NCBI RefSeq assembly: GCF_000308675.1
Contig: NZ_BAGE01000025.1
Location: 1 to 42,493, forward strand
Length of the DNA: 42,493 bases
Direction of reading: 5' to 3'
Origin: Nocardia paucivorans NBRC 100373
GTDB lineage: Bacteria; Actinomycetota; Actinomycetes; Mycobacteriales; Mycobacteriaceae
In this document: in pieces, positions 21,428-32,183 of the stretch
Layout of the letters: every line of letters begins with the position of its first letter
Position numbering within the stretch: the stretch's first letter is position 1
The notes under the pieces: model-generated
What the model was told of the DNA's origin: nothing
What the model saw: the letters and a program-made list of their open reading frames with translations, nothing else
Database searches by the model: none
Made by a program: the position numbers and the translations under genes

Positions 21428-24400
21428 TTGACGATCAACGAGAACACGGCGGCCAAGGCCGGATACCGCGTGAACGTGGCAGGCACCGCCGGCAGGACCG
21501 TTGCCGAGGAAGTCCGCTCACCGCTGCTGGACCGACTGCGCGACGGGACCCCGTACGCGCTGGCGTTCGGCGGCCAGGGCGCTCGATGGCTCGGTGAGCT
21601 GGAGGAGATCGGCCGGGATGCGGCGCTGGAACCCGAACTCACCGCGCTGGTGAACGAGTCGGCCGCGCTACTGGAACCGGTCGCCGGGCAGCTGCTGGTG
21701 GTGCGCCCCATGGGCTTCGACCCCATGGGCTGGATGCTCGAGGACGAACTGGCCGACGAGGAATCCTCGCAGAATTCTGCCCTGCCGTCGGAGCAGGTGC
21801 TGCGCTCCGCGGCGGTTTCCATGCCGGGCGTGCTGCTGACCCAGTTGGCCGCGCTGCGGGCGCTGCGCCTGCAGGGGCTGGAGCCCACCGAGTTCCCGCC
21901 GGTCGCGGTGATCGGGCACTCGCAGGGACAGTTGGCCGTCGCGGCCCTGGAACGGGACGAACGTTCCGACGCCGAAATGCTCGCCATCGCCCAGTTGATC
22001 GGCGCCGCGGCCGGACTGGTGGCCCGGCGGCGCGGGCTCATGCCGGTGGGCGACCAGTCGCCGATGGTGGCCGTGTCGAACGTCGACCCCGAGGAACTGC
22101 GCGCGGTACTCGCCGAGGTGGCCGAGGGAGTGGATCCGGCCGCGGCGGCGGTGCTGTCCATCCGCAACGGTCGGCGGCGCGCCGTGCTCTCCGGCACCCC
22201 CGCGCAACTGCGGCGGGTGCGGCAGCGCTGCGAACGGATCCACGCCGAGCAGAGCCGCGAACGCGAGGCCAAGATGCGGGGCGGGTCGGTGTTCGCGCCG
22301 GTCTTCGAGGACCTCATCGTCGATGTGGCATTCCACCACCCGGCGCTGGCCGAGACCGTCGACCTGGTGTCCGGTTGGGCGGGGCAGTGCGGCCTGGACG
22401 TCGAACTCGCCGCGTCGTTGACACAGCGGATCCTGGTCGACCCCATCGACTGGGTGGCGACCGTGGACGAGGTCGTCGCGGCCGGCGCGCAGTGGATTCT
22501 CGACCTCGGCCCCGGTGATCTGCTCACCCGGGTCAGCGGCGGGACGCTGAAGGGCACCGGGGTCGGTATCGTCGCGGCGGCGACCCGCGAGGGCCAGCGC
22601 GGCCTGCTCACCCCGGGCGCGGCACCGAAACCCGGTCGGCGCTGGTCGGACTACGCGCCGAAACCGGTGCGGCTGCCCAACGGGCGGATCGTGGTGGAAA
22701 CCGCGTTCACCCGACTCACCGGACGCTCCCCGATTCTGCTGGCGGGTATGACCCCCACCACCGTGGACGCGAAGATCGTCGCGGCGGCGGCGAACGCGGG
22801 CCACTGGGCGGAACTGGCCGGTGGCGGTCAGGTGACCGAACAGATCTTCGCCGACCGGGTGGCGGAACTGAAGAAACTGCTGCACCCCGGGCGGCAGGTG
22901 CAGTTCAACTCGCTGTTTTTGGACCCGTATCTGTGGAAGCTGCAGCTCGGCGGGAAACGCCTGGTGCAGCGGTCCCGCGCGGCGGGCGCCCCCTTCGACG
23001 GCGTGGTGGTCACCGCCGGTATTCCGGAGCTCGAGGAAGCCGTCGCACTGATCGAGGAACTGACCGAGGTCGGTATCACCCACGTCGCGTTCAAACCGGG
23101 CACCGTCGCCCAGATCCGGGCGGTGCTGCGGATCGCCGACGCCGTCCCGCACTACCCGGTGATCATGCACATCGAGGGCGGTAAGGCCGGTGGGCACCAC
23201 TCCTGGGAGGACCTCGACGATCTGCTGCTGGCCACCTACGCCGAACTGCGTTCCCGCGACAATGTGGTGGTCTGCGTCGGCGGTGGTATCGGCACCCCCG
23301 AACGGGCGACCGAATACCTGACCGGCGCGTGGTCGACCGCGCACGGCTACCCCGCCATGCCGCTGGACGGTGTGCTGGTCGGCACCGCCGCCATGGCGAC
23401 CCTCGAGGCCACCACCGCGCCCGAGGTGAAGCAGCTGCTGGTGGACACCCCCGGCACCCCCGACTGGGTCGGCGCCGGCACCGCTCGCGGTGGTATGGCT
23501 TCCGGCCGCAGCCAGCTGGGCGCCGATATCCACGAGATCGACAACGCCGCCTCCCGCACCGGCCGGCTGCTCGACGAGGTCGCCGGTGACGCCGATGCGG
23601 TCGCCGAGCGCCGCGACGAGATCATCGCCGCGCTGAACGCCACCGCCAAACCGTATTTCGGCGATGTGGCCACCATGACCTACCTCGAATGGCTCGAGCG
23701 CTATGTCGAACTGACCGTGGGCACCGAACGTCGCCAGGACTTCGACTGCGGCAGCGACCTCGGCGACGCCATCACCGAGGCCACCCGGTCGGTGTGGCTG
23801 GACGTCACCTGGCGGGACCGATTCGTCGAGATGCTGCAGCGTGCCGAGTCCCGGCTCGCGCCCACCGACCACGGGCGGATCGAGACCCTGTTCGCCGACG
23901 ACGACCTGGAGAACCCGTCGGCCGCCATCGCCGCCCTGCGTGAACGCTACCCGGCCGCGGCCACCACACTGCTGCACCCGGCGGATGTGCCGTTCTTCGT
24001 CTCGCTGTGCAGGACCCCGGGCAAACCGGTGAACTTCGTGCCCGTCATCGACGCCGATGTGCGGCGCTGGTGGCGTTCGGATTCGCTGTGGCAGGCCCAC
24101 GATCCGCGCTACTCCGCCGACCAGGTGTGCATCATTCCCGGCACCGTGTCGGTCGCCGGTATCACCAAGGTGAACGAACCGGTCGGGGAGCTGCTGGACC
24201 GGTTCGAGCAGGACGCCGCCTACTCGATGATGCGGGCCGGTGTGGTGCCGGCCGCCGTGGACGCCCGCCGGGTGGCCGGTGTGACCGCCGGCCCGATCGA
24301 CGTGGTGCTGGCCGCGCCGGACATCACCTGGTCCGGACGCGCCACCGTCAACCCGGTGCACCGGCTGGGTGATCTGCACGAGTGGACCGTCGACGAGAAG

Positions 24401-27400
24401 GGCGCGGTGCACCCGCCGACCGGCGCCACCCTCACCGAGACCACCGGTCCGGAGGCCGAACACGCCTACGTCGAGCTGGTCGTTCCGCTGTTCGCGGGCC
24501 GCGAGGTGCGGATCCGGATCACCGTGCCGGTGACCACCTACAACGGCGGCGCCCCCCTGGTCACCGAGGAGGACGCCGATACCGCCATGTCGGCGTTGCT
24601 GGCCGTCGCGGCCGGGCAGACCCTGCCGGAGGTCAAGGGCAGGGTCGCCCACGTCAACCTGGCCTGGACGCCGGACCTCATCGCCGACCACGCCGGGGTC
24701 ACCGGTTCGGGGCTGCCGGCGGAGTTGAGCACTCTGGGTCGGGCGGTGCCCGACGTGCTGGTCGGCGCGTGCTGGCCGGCCGTGTTCGCGGTGCTCGGCG
24801 CGGCCCGGACCGAGACCGGCGCCAGTGTGATCGAGGGCATGCTCGACCTGGTCCACCTGGACCACCAGATCGAACTGCTGCGGAAACTGCCGGACACCAC
24901 CAGCATTCTGGTGGTGCGGGCCGAGGCCGGTTCGGTGGTCGACACCGATCTCGGCCGGGTGATCGAGGTCGGGGTCACGGTCGGCGAAATGCGTGATCAG
25001 GGCCTGGACGTGGTGCCGTTGGCCCGACTCGTCGAGCGGTTCGCCATCCGCGGCCGCACCGGCGCCGCAGAACTCGCCGACCCGCCGCGCGCCGCCGGCA
25101 CCGTCGGCGAAAACGCCACCGAGACACCGCGTCGGCGCCGCCGCGACACCACCATCGTCGCGCCGCGCACCATGACCGCCTTCGCCACCGTCTCCGGTGA
25201 CCACAACCCCATCCACACCAGCGATTCCGCCGCCAAACTGGCGGGTCTGGGCAGCCCGATCGTGCACGGTATGTGGCTGTCGGCCGCCGCCCAGCACACG
25301 GTGTCGGCGGTGGACACCACCAGCTCGGTGCCGCCGCGCACCCTCACCGCCTGGACCACCCGCTTCCTGGGCATGGTCCGTCCCGGCGCGGAGATCGATG
25401 TCCGGGTGGAGCGGATCGCGGTCGACGCGGGCAGCGAGATCGTCGAGGTGTCCTGCCGGATCGACGGTGAGCTGGTGATGACCGCCACCGGTCGCACCGC
25501 AGCCCCGAAGACCGTCTACGCCTTCCCCGGCCAGGGCATTCAGCGCAAGGGCATGGGCCTGGACGCGCGGACCCGATCGAAGGCCGCCAAGGAGATCTGG
25601 GACCGCGCCGACAAGCACACTCGCGAGGCGCTGGGCTTCTCCATCCTGGCCGTGGTGCGCGACAACCCGACCTACCTCAAAGCGCGCGGGGTGGAGCACC
25701 GGCATCCGGAGGGCGTGCTGCACCTGACCCAGTTCACCCAGGTCGCCATGGCGACCCTCGGTGTCGCGCAGATCGCCGAACTGCGCGAGGCCGGCGCGTT
25801 CGTGGAGGACGCGCTGCTGGCCGGGCACTCGGTGGGTGAGTACAACGCGCTCGCCGCCGTCGCCGGGGTACTGCCGTTGGAGGCGGTGCTCGAGGTGGTG
25901 TTCCAGCGCGGTTCGGCCATGCACCAGCTGGTGCCGCGGGACGAGCAGGGCCGCAGCAACTACCGGATGGCGGCCATCCGGCCGTCGCAGATCGGGCTGC
26001 CCGACGACGAGGTGGTCGACTTCGTCTCCGGTGTGGGCGAGAGCGTCGGGGAATTCCTCGAGGTCGTCAACCTGAACCTGCGCGGTTCGCAGTACGCCAT
26101 CGCCGGCACGGTCGCGGGCCTGGAGGCGCTGGAGGCCGAGATCGAGCGGCGCCGGGCCGAGTTCGGCGGTAAGCGGGCCTTCATCCTGGTGCCCGGTATC
26201 GACGTGCCGTTCCATTCGACGGTGCTGCGCAAGGGTGTTCCGGAGTTCCGGAGCAAGCTGGAGCAGCTGCTGCCGCAGGAGCTGCGACCGGAGGTGTTGG
26301 TCGGACGCTACATTCCGAACCTGGTGCCCAAGCCGTTCTCGCTGGAACGCGAATTCGTCGCCGAAATCGCCGATCTGGTGCCCTCGGAGCCGCTCGCGCA
26401 AGTGCTGGCCGATTTCGACAGCTGGTCGCAGCGGCCCGCCGAACTGTGCCGGGTGGTGCTGATCGAACTGTTGGCCTGGCAGTTCGCCAGCCCGGTGCGG
26501 TGGATCGAAACCCAGGACCTGCTGTTCACCGACACCTCCGCCGGTGGGCTGGGGGTGGAGCGGTTCGTCGAGATCGGTCTCGGCGCGACCCCCACCGTGG
26601 CGAACCTGGCGAGCCAGACGCTGAAGCTGCCCGAATACGGCACCACCACGGTGGAAGTGCTCAATATCGAGCGCGAGGCCGGCATTGTGTTCTCCACCGA
26701 CACCGACCCCGCCCCCGTGGAGGAGCCGGTGGAGGAGACCGCCGCGGCCCCGGTCGCCGCGGCCGAACCCGCGGCCGCTCCGGTCGCCGCGGCCCCGGTC
26801 GCCTCGGGTGGGCCGCGGCCGGACGACATCGCCTTCACCGCCGCCGACGCCACTCGGGTGCTCATCGCGCTGTGGACCAAACTGCGGATCGACCAGATCG
26901 GCGCGGTGGACACCATCGAGGGCCTGTGCGACGGGGTGAGCTCCCGGCGCAACCAGCTGCTGGTCGACCTCGGATCCGAGCTGTCGTTGGGCGCCATCGA
27001 CGGTGCGGCCGACGCCGATATGGGCGCGCTCTCGGCCACCGTGGAACGCCTGGCCCGCACCTACAAGCCGTTCGGTTCCGTGCTGAGCGACGCCATCAAC
27101 GACCACCTGCGCAAGGTGTTCGGTCCCTCCGGTAAGCGGCCCGCCGCCGTCGCCGAACGGGTGAAGAAGGTCTGGGAACTGGGTGACGGCTGGGCCAGCC
27201 ATGTCACCGCCGAGGTGTCTCTCGGCACCCGGGAAGGCACCAGCGTGCGCGGCGGGGACCTGGGTGGACTGGTCTCCGGGCCGCTCAACGACGCCGCCGC
27301 GGTGGACGCCGTGATCGATGCCGCGGTCCAGGCGGTGGCCGCGCGGCGCGGTATCTCGGTGTCGCTGCCCAGCTCCGGTGGTGGCGGCGGCGCGACCGTG

Positions 27401-30400
27401 GACGCGGCCGCGTTGGGTGAGTTCGCCGAGAAGATCACCGGCCGTGACGGTGTGCTGGCGTCGGCGGCCCGGCTGGTGCTGGAGCAACTCGGTCTCGGCG
27501 ACCGGGTGTCCGCGCCGGAGGCCGCCGAGGACTCCCTGATCGACCTGGTGTCGAGCGAACTGGGTTCGGACTGGCCGCGTTTGGTGGCGCCCGCGTTCGA
27601 TGCCCGCAAGGCGGTGCTGCTCGACGACCGTTGGGCCACCGCCCGCGAGGACCTGGCCCGCATGTGGACCGCCGACGACGCGGTGAGTGCCGCGCTGCCG
27701 GTCACCGGTTTCGTGGGGGCGGGCGAGGCCGTGGCCGCCCAGGCCGACTGGTGGCGGCAGCGGGCGATGGGCGAGGCGCGTTCGGTGCTCGCCGGACATT
27801 ACGAGCGCATCGCCGAAGCGGCGCGCGACATCGCCACCCCGGGTGAGTGGTCCACCGATATCGCCGTGGTCACCGGTGCCGGTAAGGGTTCCATCGCCGC
27901 GGCGGCCATTGCGCGCCTGCTCGGCGGCGGGGCCACCGTCATCGCGACCACGTCCCGGCTCGACGACGCCAAACTCGCTTTCTACAAGCAGCTCTACCGC
28001 GACAATGCCCGCCCGGGCGCGGCGCTGTGGGTGGTGCCCGCCAATATGGCCTCCTACGTCGATGTCGACGCCCTCATCGAATGGGTCGGCACCGAACAGG
28101 TGGACAACGCGGGTGGCGCCAAGATCAAGATCAAGGACGCCATGACCCCCACCCTGCTGCTGCCGTTCGCGGCGCCACGGGTGGCCGGTGATCTCGCCGA
28201 CGCGGGTGCCCGCGCCGAAATGGAGATGCGGGTCCTGCTGTGGTCGGTGGAGCGGCTGATCGGCGGCCTGTCCAAACTGGGTGCCGACCACGATGTGGAC
28301 GCCAAACTGCATGTGGTGCTGCCCGGTTCGCCCAACCGCGGCATGTTCGGCGGCGACGGCGCCTACGGCGAGTCCAAGGCGGCGCTGGACGCGGTGGTCG
28401 CCAAGTGGCGGGCCGAGAAATCCTGGTCGACGCGGGTCACCCTGGTGCACGCGCTGATCGGTTGGGTGCGCGGCACCGGGCTCATGGGCGGTAACGACCC
28501 CATGGTCGAAGCCGTGGAACAGGCCGGTGTGCGTACCTGGTCCACCGCCGAGATGGCCGAGGCCCTGCTGGAATGGTGCACCGCGGAGGCACGGTCGGCC
28601 GCCGTGGAGGGCCCGCGACAGATCGACCTGACCGGTGGTCTGGCCGACGCCGAGCTGGATCTGGCCGCGCTGGCCAAACAGGCCCAGCAGCAGGCCGAAA
28701 GCGCCACCGAGTCCGAGTCGGAGACCGCGCGCACCATCGCGGCGTTGCCGGCTCCGCCGACCCTGTCGTCCGCGCTGCCGGTGCCCGAATGGGGTGAGGT
28801 CACCGCCGATCTCGCCGATATGGTCGTGATCGTCGGCGCCGGCGAGCTGGGCCCGTACGGGTCGGCGCGCACCCGCTTCGAGATGGAGGTCTCCGACGAG
28901 CTCTCCGCCGCGGGTGTGCTGGAACTGGCCTGGACCACCGGCATGGTGCGCTGGGAGAACGAGCCCAAACCGGGTTGGTACGACGCCGAAACCGGGGAAT
29001 ACGTCGACGAATCCGAGTTGGTCGAGAAGTACCACGACGCGGTGGTGGAGCGCTGCGGTGTCCGCCGCTACGCCGACGACGGTGCCATGACCGACAACAC
29101 CGCGCCGCTCATGGCCTCGGTGTTCCTCGATCAGGATCTGTCGTTCACGGTCGGTAGCGAGGCCGAGGCCCGTGCCTTCCACGCCTCCGATCCGGAACAC
29201 ACGATCATCACCCCGGTCGCCGACTCCGGTGACTGGACGGTCACCCGCCGGGCGGGCACCGAGATCCGGGTTCCGCGTCGGGTCGAACTGTCGCGCTTCG
29301 TCGGCGGTCAGATCCCCACCGGCTGGGATCCGACCGTATGGGGCATCTCGGCGGATATGGCGAACTCGGTGGATCGGGTGGCGCTGTGGAATATCGCCTG
29401 CACGGTCGACGCCTTCGTGAGCGCCGGACTCAGCCCGGCCGAGCTGCTGAGTTGGGTCCACCCGAGCCTGGTGGCCAACACCCAGGGCACGGGTATGGGC
29501 GGTATGTCGTCGATGCGTTCGCTCTACATCGACAACCTGCTCGGTGAGCCGCGGCCCAACGACATCCTGCAGGAGGCGCTGCCCAACGTCGCGCTCGCGC
29601 ACGTGGTGCAGTCCTATGTGGGTAGCTACGGCGCCATGGTGCACCCGGTGGCGGCCTGCGCCACCGCCGCGGTGTCGGTCGAGGAGGGCGTGGACAAGAT
29701 CCGGCTCGGCAAGGCCGAGGTGGTCGTGGCCGGCGGCTTCGACGATCTGGGTATCGAGGGCATCGTCGGCTTCGGTGATATGTCCGCCACCGCGGACTCG
29801 GCGTCCATGCGCGCCAAGGGCATCAGCGATCGCTACTTCTCCCGGGCCAACGACCGCCGGCGCGGCGGGTTCGTGGAATCGCAGGGCGGTGGCACCGTGC
29901 TGCTGGCCCGCGGTGATATCGCGCTCGAGCTCGGTCTGCCGGTGCTCGGGGTGGTGGCCTTCGCCCAGTCCTACGCCGACGGTGTGCACACCTCGATTCC
30001 GGCGCCCGGCCTCGGCGCGCTCGGCGCCGGACGGGGTGGTCGGGAGTCCCGGTTCGTCACCGAACTGCGCAAACTCGGTGTCGGACCGGACGATATCGCG
30101 GTGGTGTCCAAGCACGACACCTCCACCGCCGCCAACGACCCCAACGAATCCGAGCTGCACGAGCGCTTGGCCGACGCCATCGGCCGCAGCGCGGGCGCCC
30201 CGCTGTTCGTGATCTCGCAGAAGAGCCTCACCGGGCACGCCAAGGGCGGTGCGGCCGCATTCCAGCTGATCGGCCTGTGCCAGGTGCTGGAACAGGGTGT
30301 GGTTCCGCCGAACCGCAGCCTGGACTGCGTCGACGAGAAGATGTTCGGCTACTCGCATCTGGTGTGGCCGCGACAGCCGCTGCGTTTCGGGGAGCGGTTC

Positions 30401-30787
30401 CCGCTCAAGGCCGGACTGGTCACCTCGCTCGGCTTCGGCCATGTGTCCGGTCTGCTGGCCATCGTGCATCCGGAGGCGTTCATCCAGGCGATCGACCCGG
30501 AGCGGCGGGAGGACTACCAGCGTCGCGCCGAACAGCGGCGGCTCGCGGGGCGGCAGCGGTTCGTCGAGGCGATGTGCGGCGGACGTCCGCTCTACGAGCG
30601 GCCGGCCGACCGACGGTTCGGACCCGACGGCACCCCGGCGGCACGCATCCGGCAGCTGGAAGCCGATGTGCTGCTGTCCCCCGAGGCGCGCCTCGGGGGG
30701 GACGGGGCCTACCGAGCGAACGGCGAGGACGCCGGAACGGACGGTGCGCCCGTCGGTTCCGATGCCGACTCGTCGGTGACACCGTAG
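21428..30787 (+). CDS. fas: Type I fatty acid synthase (FAS-I), complete multidomain enzyme
   Basis: A polypeptide of about 3119 residues that builds acyl-CoAs de novo, feeding phospholipids and mycolic acids. All activities are visible in mycobacterial order: acetyltransferase (GHSQGQLAV, near 21920), enoyl reductase (SPILLAGMTPTTVDAK, from about 22730), dehydratase with a MaoC hydratase motif (GDHNPIHT, about 25200), malonyl/palmitoyl transferase (AFPGQG; GHSVGEYNAL, 25520-25850), an Ala/Pro-rich linker (26700-26820), ACP (pantetheine Ser in LVDLGSELSL, about 26975), ketoreductase (VVTGAGKGSIA, about 27870) and ketosynthase (Cys in HPVAACATAAVS at about 29650; His in SKHDTSTAAND and KSLTGHAKGG). 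No frame break is seen. TTG 21428 is chosen because LTINEN aligns with the MTIHEH start of the M. tuberculosis enzyme as remembered; ATG 21398 and GTG/ATG codons upstream are alternatives. Confidence 0.97.
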   Translation: MTINENTAAKAGYRVNVAGTAGRTVAEEVRSPLLDRLRDGTPYALAFGGQGARWLGELEEIGRDAALEPELTALVNESAALLEPVAGQLLVVRPMGFDPMGWMLEDELADEESSQNSALPSEQVLRSAAVSMPGVLLTQLAALRALRLQGLEPTEFPPVAVIGHSQGQLAVAALERDERSDAEMLAIAQLIGAAAGLVARRRGLMPVGDQSPMVAVSNVDPEELRAVLAEVAEGVDPAAAAVLSIRNGRRRAVLSGTPAQLRRVRQRCERIHAEQSREREAKMRGGSVFAPVFEDLIVDVAFHHPALAETVDLVSGWAGQCGLDVELAASLTQRILVDPIDWVATVDEVVAAGAQWILDLGPGDLLTRVSGGTLKGTGVGIVAAATREGQRGLLTPGAAPKPGRRWSDYAPKPVRLPNGRIVVETAFTRLTGRSPILLAGMTPTTVDAKIVAAAANAGHWAELAGGGQVTEQIFADRVAELKKLLHPGRQVQFNSLFLDPYLWKLQLGGKRLVQRSRAAGAPFDGVVVTAGIPELEEAVALIEELTEVGITHVAFKPGTVAQIRAVLRIADAVPHYPVIMHIEGGKAGGHHSWEDLDDLLLATYAELRSRDNVVVCVGGGIGTPERATEYLTGAWSTAHGYPAMPLDGVLVGTAAMATLEATTAPEVKQLLVDTPGTPDWVGAGTARGGMASGRSQLGADIHEIDNAASRTGRLLDEVAGDADAVAERRDEIIAALNATAKPYFGDVATMTYLEWLERYVELTVGTERRQDFDCGSDLGDAITEATRSVWLDVTWRDRFVEMLQRAESRLAPTDHGRIETLFADDDLENPSAAIAALRERYPAAATTLLHPADVPFFVSLCRTPGKPVNFVPVIDADVRRWWRSDSLWQAHDPRYSADQVCIIPGTVSVAGITKVNEPVGELLDRFEQDAAYSMMRAGVVPAAVDARRVAGVTAGPIDVVLAAPDITWSGRATVNPVHRLGDLHEWTVDEKGAVHPPTGATLTETTGPEAEHAYVELVVPLFAGREVRIRITVPVTTYNGGAPLVTEEDADTAMSALLAVAAGQTLPEVKGRVAHVNLAWTPDLIADHAGVTGSGLPAELSTLGRAVPDVLVGACWPAVFAVLGAARTETGASVIEGMLDLVHLDHQIELLRKLPDTTSILVVRAEAGSVVDTDLGRVIEVGVTVGEMRDQGLDVVPLARLVERFAIRGRTGAAELADPPRAAGTVGENATETPRRRRRDTTIVAPRTMTAFATVSGDHNPIHTSDSAAKLAGLGSPIVHGMWLSAAAQHTVSAVDTTSSVPPRTLTAWTTRFLGMVRPGAEIDVRVERIAVDAGSEIVEVSCRIDGELVMTATGRTAAPKTVYAFPGQGIQRKGMGLDARTRSKAAKEIWDRADKHTREALGFSILAVVRDNPTYLKARGVEHRHPEGVLHLTQFTQVAMATLGVAQIAELREAGAFVEDALLAGHSVGEYNALAAVAGVLPLEAVLEVVFQRGSAMHQLVPRDEQGRSNYRMAAIRPSQIGLPDDEVVDFVSGVGESVGEFLEVVNLNLRGSQYAIAGTVAGLEALEAEIERRRAEFGGKRAFILVPGIDVPFHSTVLRKGVPEFRSKLEQLLPQELRPEVLVGRYIPNLVPKPFSLEREFVAEIADLVPSEPLAQVLADFDSWSQRPAELCRVVLIELLAWQFASPVRWIETQDLLFTDTSAGGLGVERFVEIGLGATPTVANLASQTLKLPEYGTTTVEVLNIEREAGIVFSTDTDPAPVEEPVEETAAAPVAAAEPAAAPVAAAPVASGGPRPDDIAFTAADATRVLIALWTKLRIDQIGAVDTIEGLCDGVSSRRNQLLVDLGSELSLGAIDGAADADMGALSATVERLARTYKPFGSVLSDAINDHLRKVFGPSGKRPAAVAERVKKVWELGDGWASHVTAEVSLGTREGTSVRGGDLGGLVSGPLNDAAAVDAVIDAAVQAVAARRGISVSLPSSGGGGGATVDAAALGEFAEKITGRDGVLASAARLVLEQLGLGDRVSAPEAAEDSLIDLVSSELGSDWPRLVAPAFDARKAVLLDDRWATAREDLARMWTADDAVSAALPVTGFVGAGEAVAAQADWWRQRAMGEARSVLAGHYERIAEAARDIATPGEWSTDIAVVTGAGKGSIAAAAIARLLGGGATVIATTSRLDDAKLAFYKQLYRDNARPGAALWVVPANMASYVDVDALIEWVGTEQVDNAGGAKIKIKDAMTPTLLLPFAAPRVAGDLADAGARAEMEMRVLLWSVERLIGGLSKLGADHDVDAKLHVVLPGSPNRGMFGGDGAYGESKAALDAVVAKWRAEKSWSTRVTLVHALIGWVRGTGLMGGNDPMVEAVEQAGVRTWSTAEMAEALLEWCTAEARSAAVEGPRQIDLTGGLADAELDLAALAKQAQQQAESATESESETARTIAALPAPPTLSSALPVPEWGEVTADLADMVVIVGAGELGPYGSARTRFEMEVSDELSAAGVLELAWTTGMVRWENEPKPGWYDAETGEYVDESELVEKYHDAVVERCGVRRYADDGAMTDNTAPLMASVFLDQDLSFTVGSEAEARAFHASDPEHTIITPVADSGDWTVTRRAGTEIRVPRRVELSRFVGGQIPTGWDPTVWGISADMANSVDRVALWNIACTVDAFVSAGLSPAELLSWVHPSLVANTQGTGMGGMSSMRSLYIDNLLGEPRPNDILQEALPNVALAHVVQSYVGSYGAMVHPVAACATAAVSVEEGVDKIRLGKAEVVVAGGFDDLGIEGIVGFGDMSATADSASMRAKGISDRYFSRANDRRRGGFVESQGGGTVLLARGDIALELGLPVLGVVAFAQSYADGVHTSIPAPGLGALGAGRGGRESRFVTELRKLGVGPDDIAVVSKHDTSTAANDPNESELHERLADAIGRSAGAPLFVISQKSLTGHAKGGAAAFQLIGLCQVLEQGVVPPNRSLDCVDEKMFGYSHLVWPRQPLRFGERFPLKAGLVTSLGFGHVSGLLAIVHPEAFIQAIDPERREDYQRRAEQRRLAGRQRFVEAMCGGRPLYERPADRRFGPDGTPAARIRQLEADVLLSPEARLGGDGAYRANGEDAGTDGAPVGSDADSSVTP

Positions 30788-30799
30788 GCTGCTGTGTCC

Positions 30800-31240
30800 A
30801 TGACGATCCTTGGTATCGGCTTGGACTTGGTGACCATCTCCGAGTTCGCCGAACAGCTGCAACGTGCCGGAACCACCATGCTCAGAGAAAGTTTCACCGC
30901 CGGTGAGCGGCGCTACTGCCAGAGCAAGGGCACGGATCCGGCCCGCAGCTACGCGGCGCGGTGGGCGGCGAAGGAGGCGGTGCTCAAGGCCTGGGCATCG
31001 TCCCGGTTCGCCCGCCGCCCGCAGATCGGGGACAACCCGTATCCGCTGATCGAGGTGGTCAACGACGCCTGGGGCAGGCCGAGCATCAAATTGCACGGCC
31101 TGGCCGCGGAATTCCTACCCCGGGTCCGGGTGCATCTGTCCCTGACCCACGACGGCGACACCGCCGCCGCCATGGTCGTCCTGGAGGACCCGGGCGAACT
31201 GGCAGATCTCATCGAGGGACGGGCACCGGAAGGCGCCTGA
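30800..31240 (+). CDS. acpS: Holo-ACP synthase (AcpS-type phosphopantetheinyl transferase)
   Basis: A 146-residue enzyme that transfers 4'-phosphopantetheine from CoA to the ACP serine of FAS-I. The magnesium/CoA motifs are present: GIGLDLVTI at residues 4-12 and RWAAKEAVLKAW at about 53-64; a late HLSLTHDGDTAAAMVVLE closes the domain. Length is typical for the mycobacterial form. ATG 30800 is chosen for alignment with the MGIVGVGIDLV start of the M. tuberculosis protein; GTG 30794 is two codons upstream. It begins 12 bases after the fas stop with no clear ribosome site, so it is probably translated by coupling to fas, as expected for an enzyme that must activate it. Confidence 0.95.
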   Translation: MTILGIGLDLVTISEFAEQLQRAGTTMLRESFTAGERRYCQSKGTDPARSYAARWAAKEAVLKAWASSRFARRPQIGDNPYPLIEVVNDAWGRPSIKLHGLAAEFLPRVRVHLSLTHDGDTAAAMVVLEDPGELADLIEGRAPEGA

Positions 31241-31258
31241 ACCGACCGGCCGGCGGGG

Positions 31259-31969
31259 TCAGTTCTCGTTCTCGTCCCCGCCGGCCGTCCGAGATTCCTT
31301 CTCCGCCACCAACAAATACGCGACCATGAGCCGTTTCAGCTCGGCCACCGCGTCGGTATGGCTCTGTTCGTCCTGCACGGAGAAGTTGAGCATCGAATAC
31401 ACCACGTGCACCAGCACCTCGGCCATCATGGTGCGCCGTTTCCGGGGGGTGCGCGGGGTGAGCGGCCGCAGCATCTGCGAGACGACCTCGGCGAACTCCT
31501 TCTCGTGGATCGCACCGGTGGCCCGGGTCGACGGGGTGGACTGCATGGCCAGCCACACCTCGCGCCGGGACGGGTCGGTCACCCACAGTTCGGCCAGATG
31601 GTCGACGAACTGGTTCATATGGCGCAACCAGTCCAGCGACGGGATCTCGCCGTGGAAATCGGCCAGCTCCTGCGAAACCGCCACCAGGTCCTGCCGGTTC
31701 AGCTCGCAGACGATGACGTACTTGTTGGCGAAGAACTGATAAAGGGTGCCGATCGGCACCTCGGCCCGGGCGGCGACCTCCTCACAGGTGAAGGACTCGA
31801 AACCCACCTCCACCAGCAGTTCTCTGGATGCCTGCAACAGGGCGTCGAATTTGCGCTTACTGCGTTCCTGCGTCGGACGCCGCCGCGGCATGAGTTCCTG
31901 GGGATCGTCCTGCATTTCCAACGCAGGGTCCGGGCGCCGTTTCACCCTGGCCTCCGTGCGTACATCCAC
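31259..31969 (-). CDS. TetR-family transcriptional regulator
   Basis: A 236-residue regulator. The TetR helix-turn-helix lies at about residues 33-80: RSKRKFDALLQASRELLVEVGFESF, then CEEVAARAEVPIGTLYQFFANKYVIV, followed by a helical ligand domain without identifiable contacts. The tail is acidic. It converges on acpS with an 18-base gap, so any control of fas-acpS would be in trans. It does not look like FasR of M. tuberculosis (Rv3208) as I remember that sequence, so I do not use that name. The GTG at 31969 is the longest start; ATG 31891, preceded by AGGA, would begin right at the conserved RRRPTQERS and is a strong alternative. Confidence 0.88.
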   Translation of the reverse strand: MDVRTEARVKRRPDPALEMQDDPQELMPRRRPTQERSKRKFDALLQASRELLVEVGFESFTCEEVAARAEVPIGTLYQFFANKYVIVCELNRQDLVAVSQELADFHGEIPSLDWLRHMNQFVDHLAELWVTDPSRREVWLAMQSTPSTRATGAIHEKEFAEVVSQMLRPLTPRTPRKRRTMMAEVLVHVVYSMLNFSVQDEQSHTDAVAELKRLMVAYLLVAEKESRTAGGDENEN

Positions 31970-32183
31970 ATGCCCAGGCTAGCGGTAGGACGCAACCGTC
32001 GCGATATACGGCCGTGGTCGGCTACCGGAAACTGTCCTCACCAACGACCCATCTCGGCCTCGTTTGGTCACGAACACATATCAAGGACATATCTTTCGCG
32101 TTCGGACAGGGGCGGACAGCAGGCGGGAAGCCCAGGGTTTCGGCCCGAGCACGGGTCGGTATCGGTACAGGGAGGCAGGGTCT

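Noticed and set aside
21668..31096. An open frame of more than 3100 codons on the minus strand opposite fas
   Set aside because: It mirrors the fas codon phase in very high GC DNA; the translation is His/Arg/Gly-rich with no domain, and the fas protein is unmistakable.
31259..31969. Naming the TetR gene fasR
   Set aside because: Proximity to fas-acpS is suggestive, but the protein does not match the remembered N-terminal and HTH sequence of M. tuberculosis FasR.
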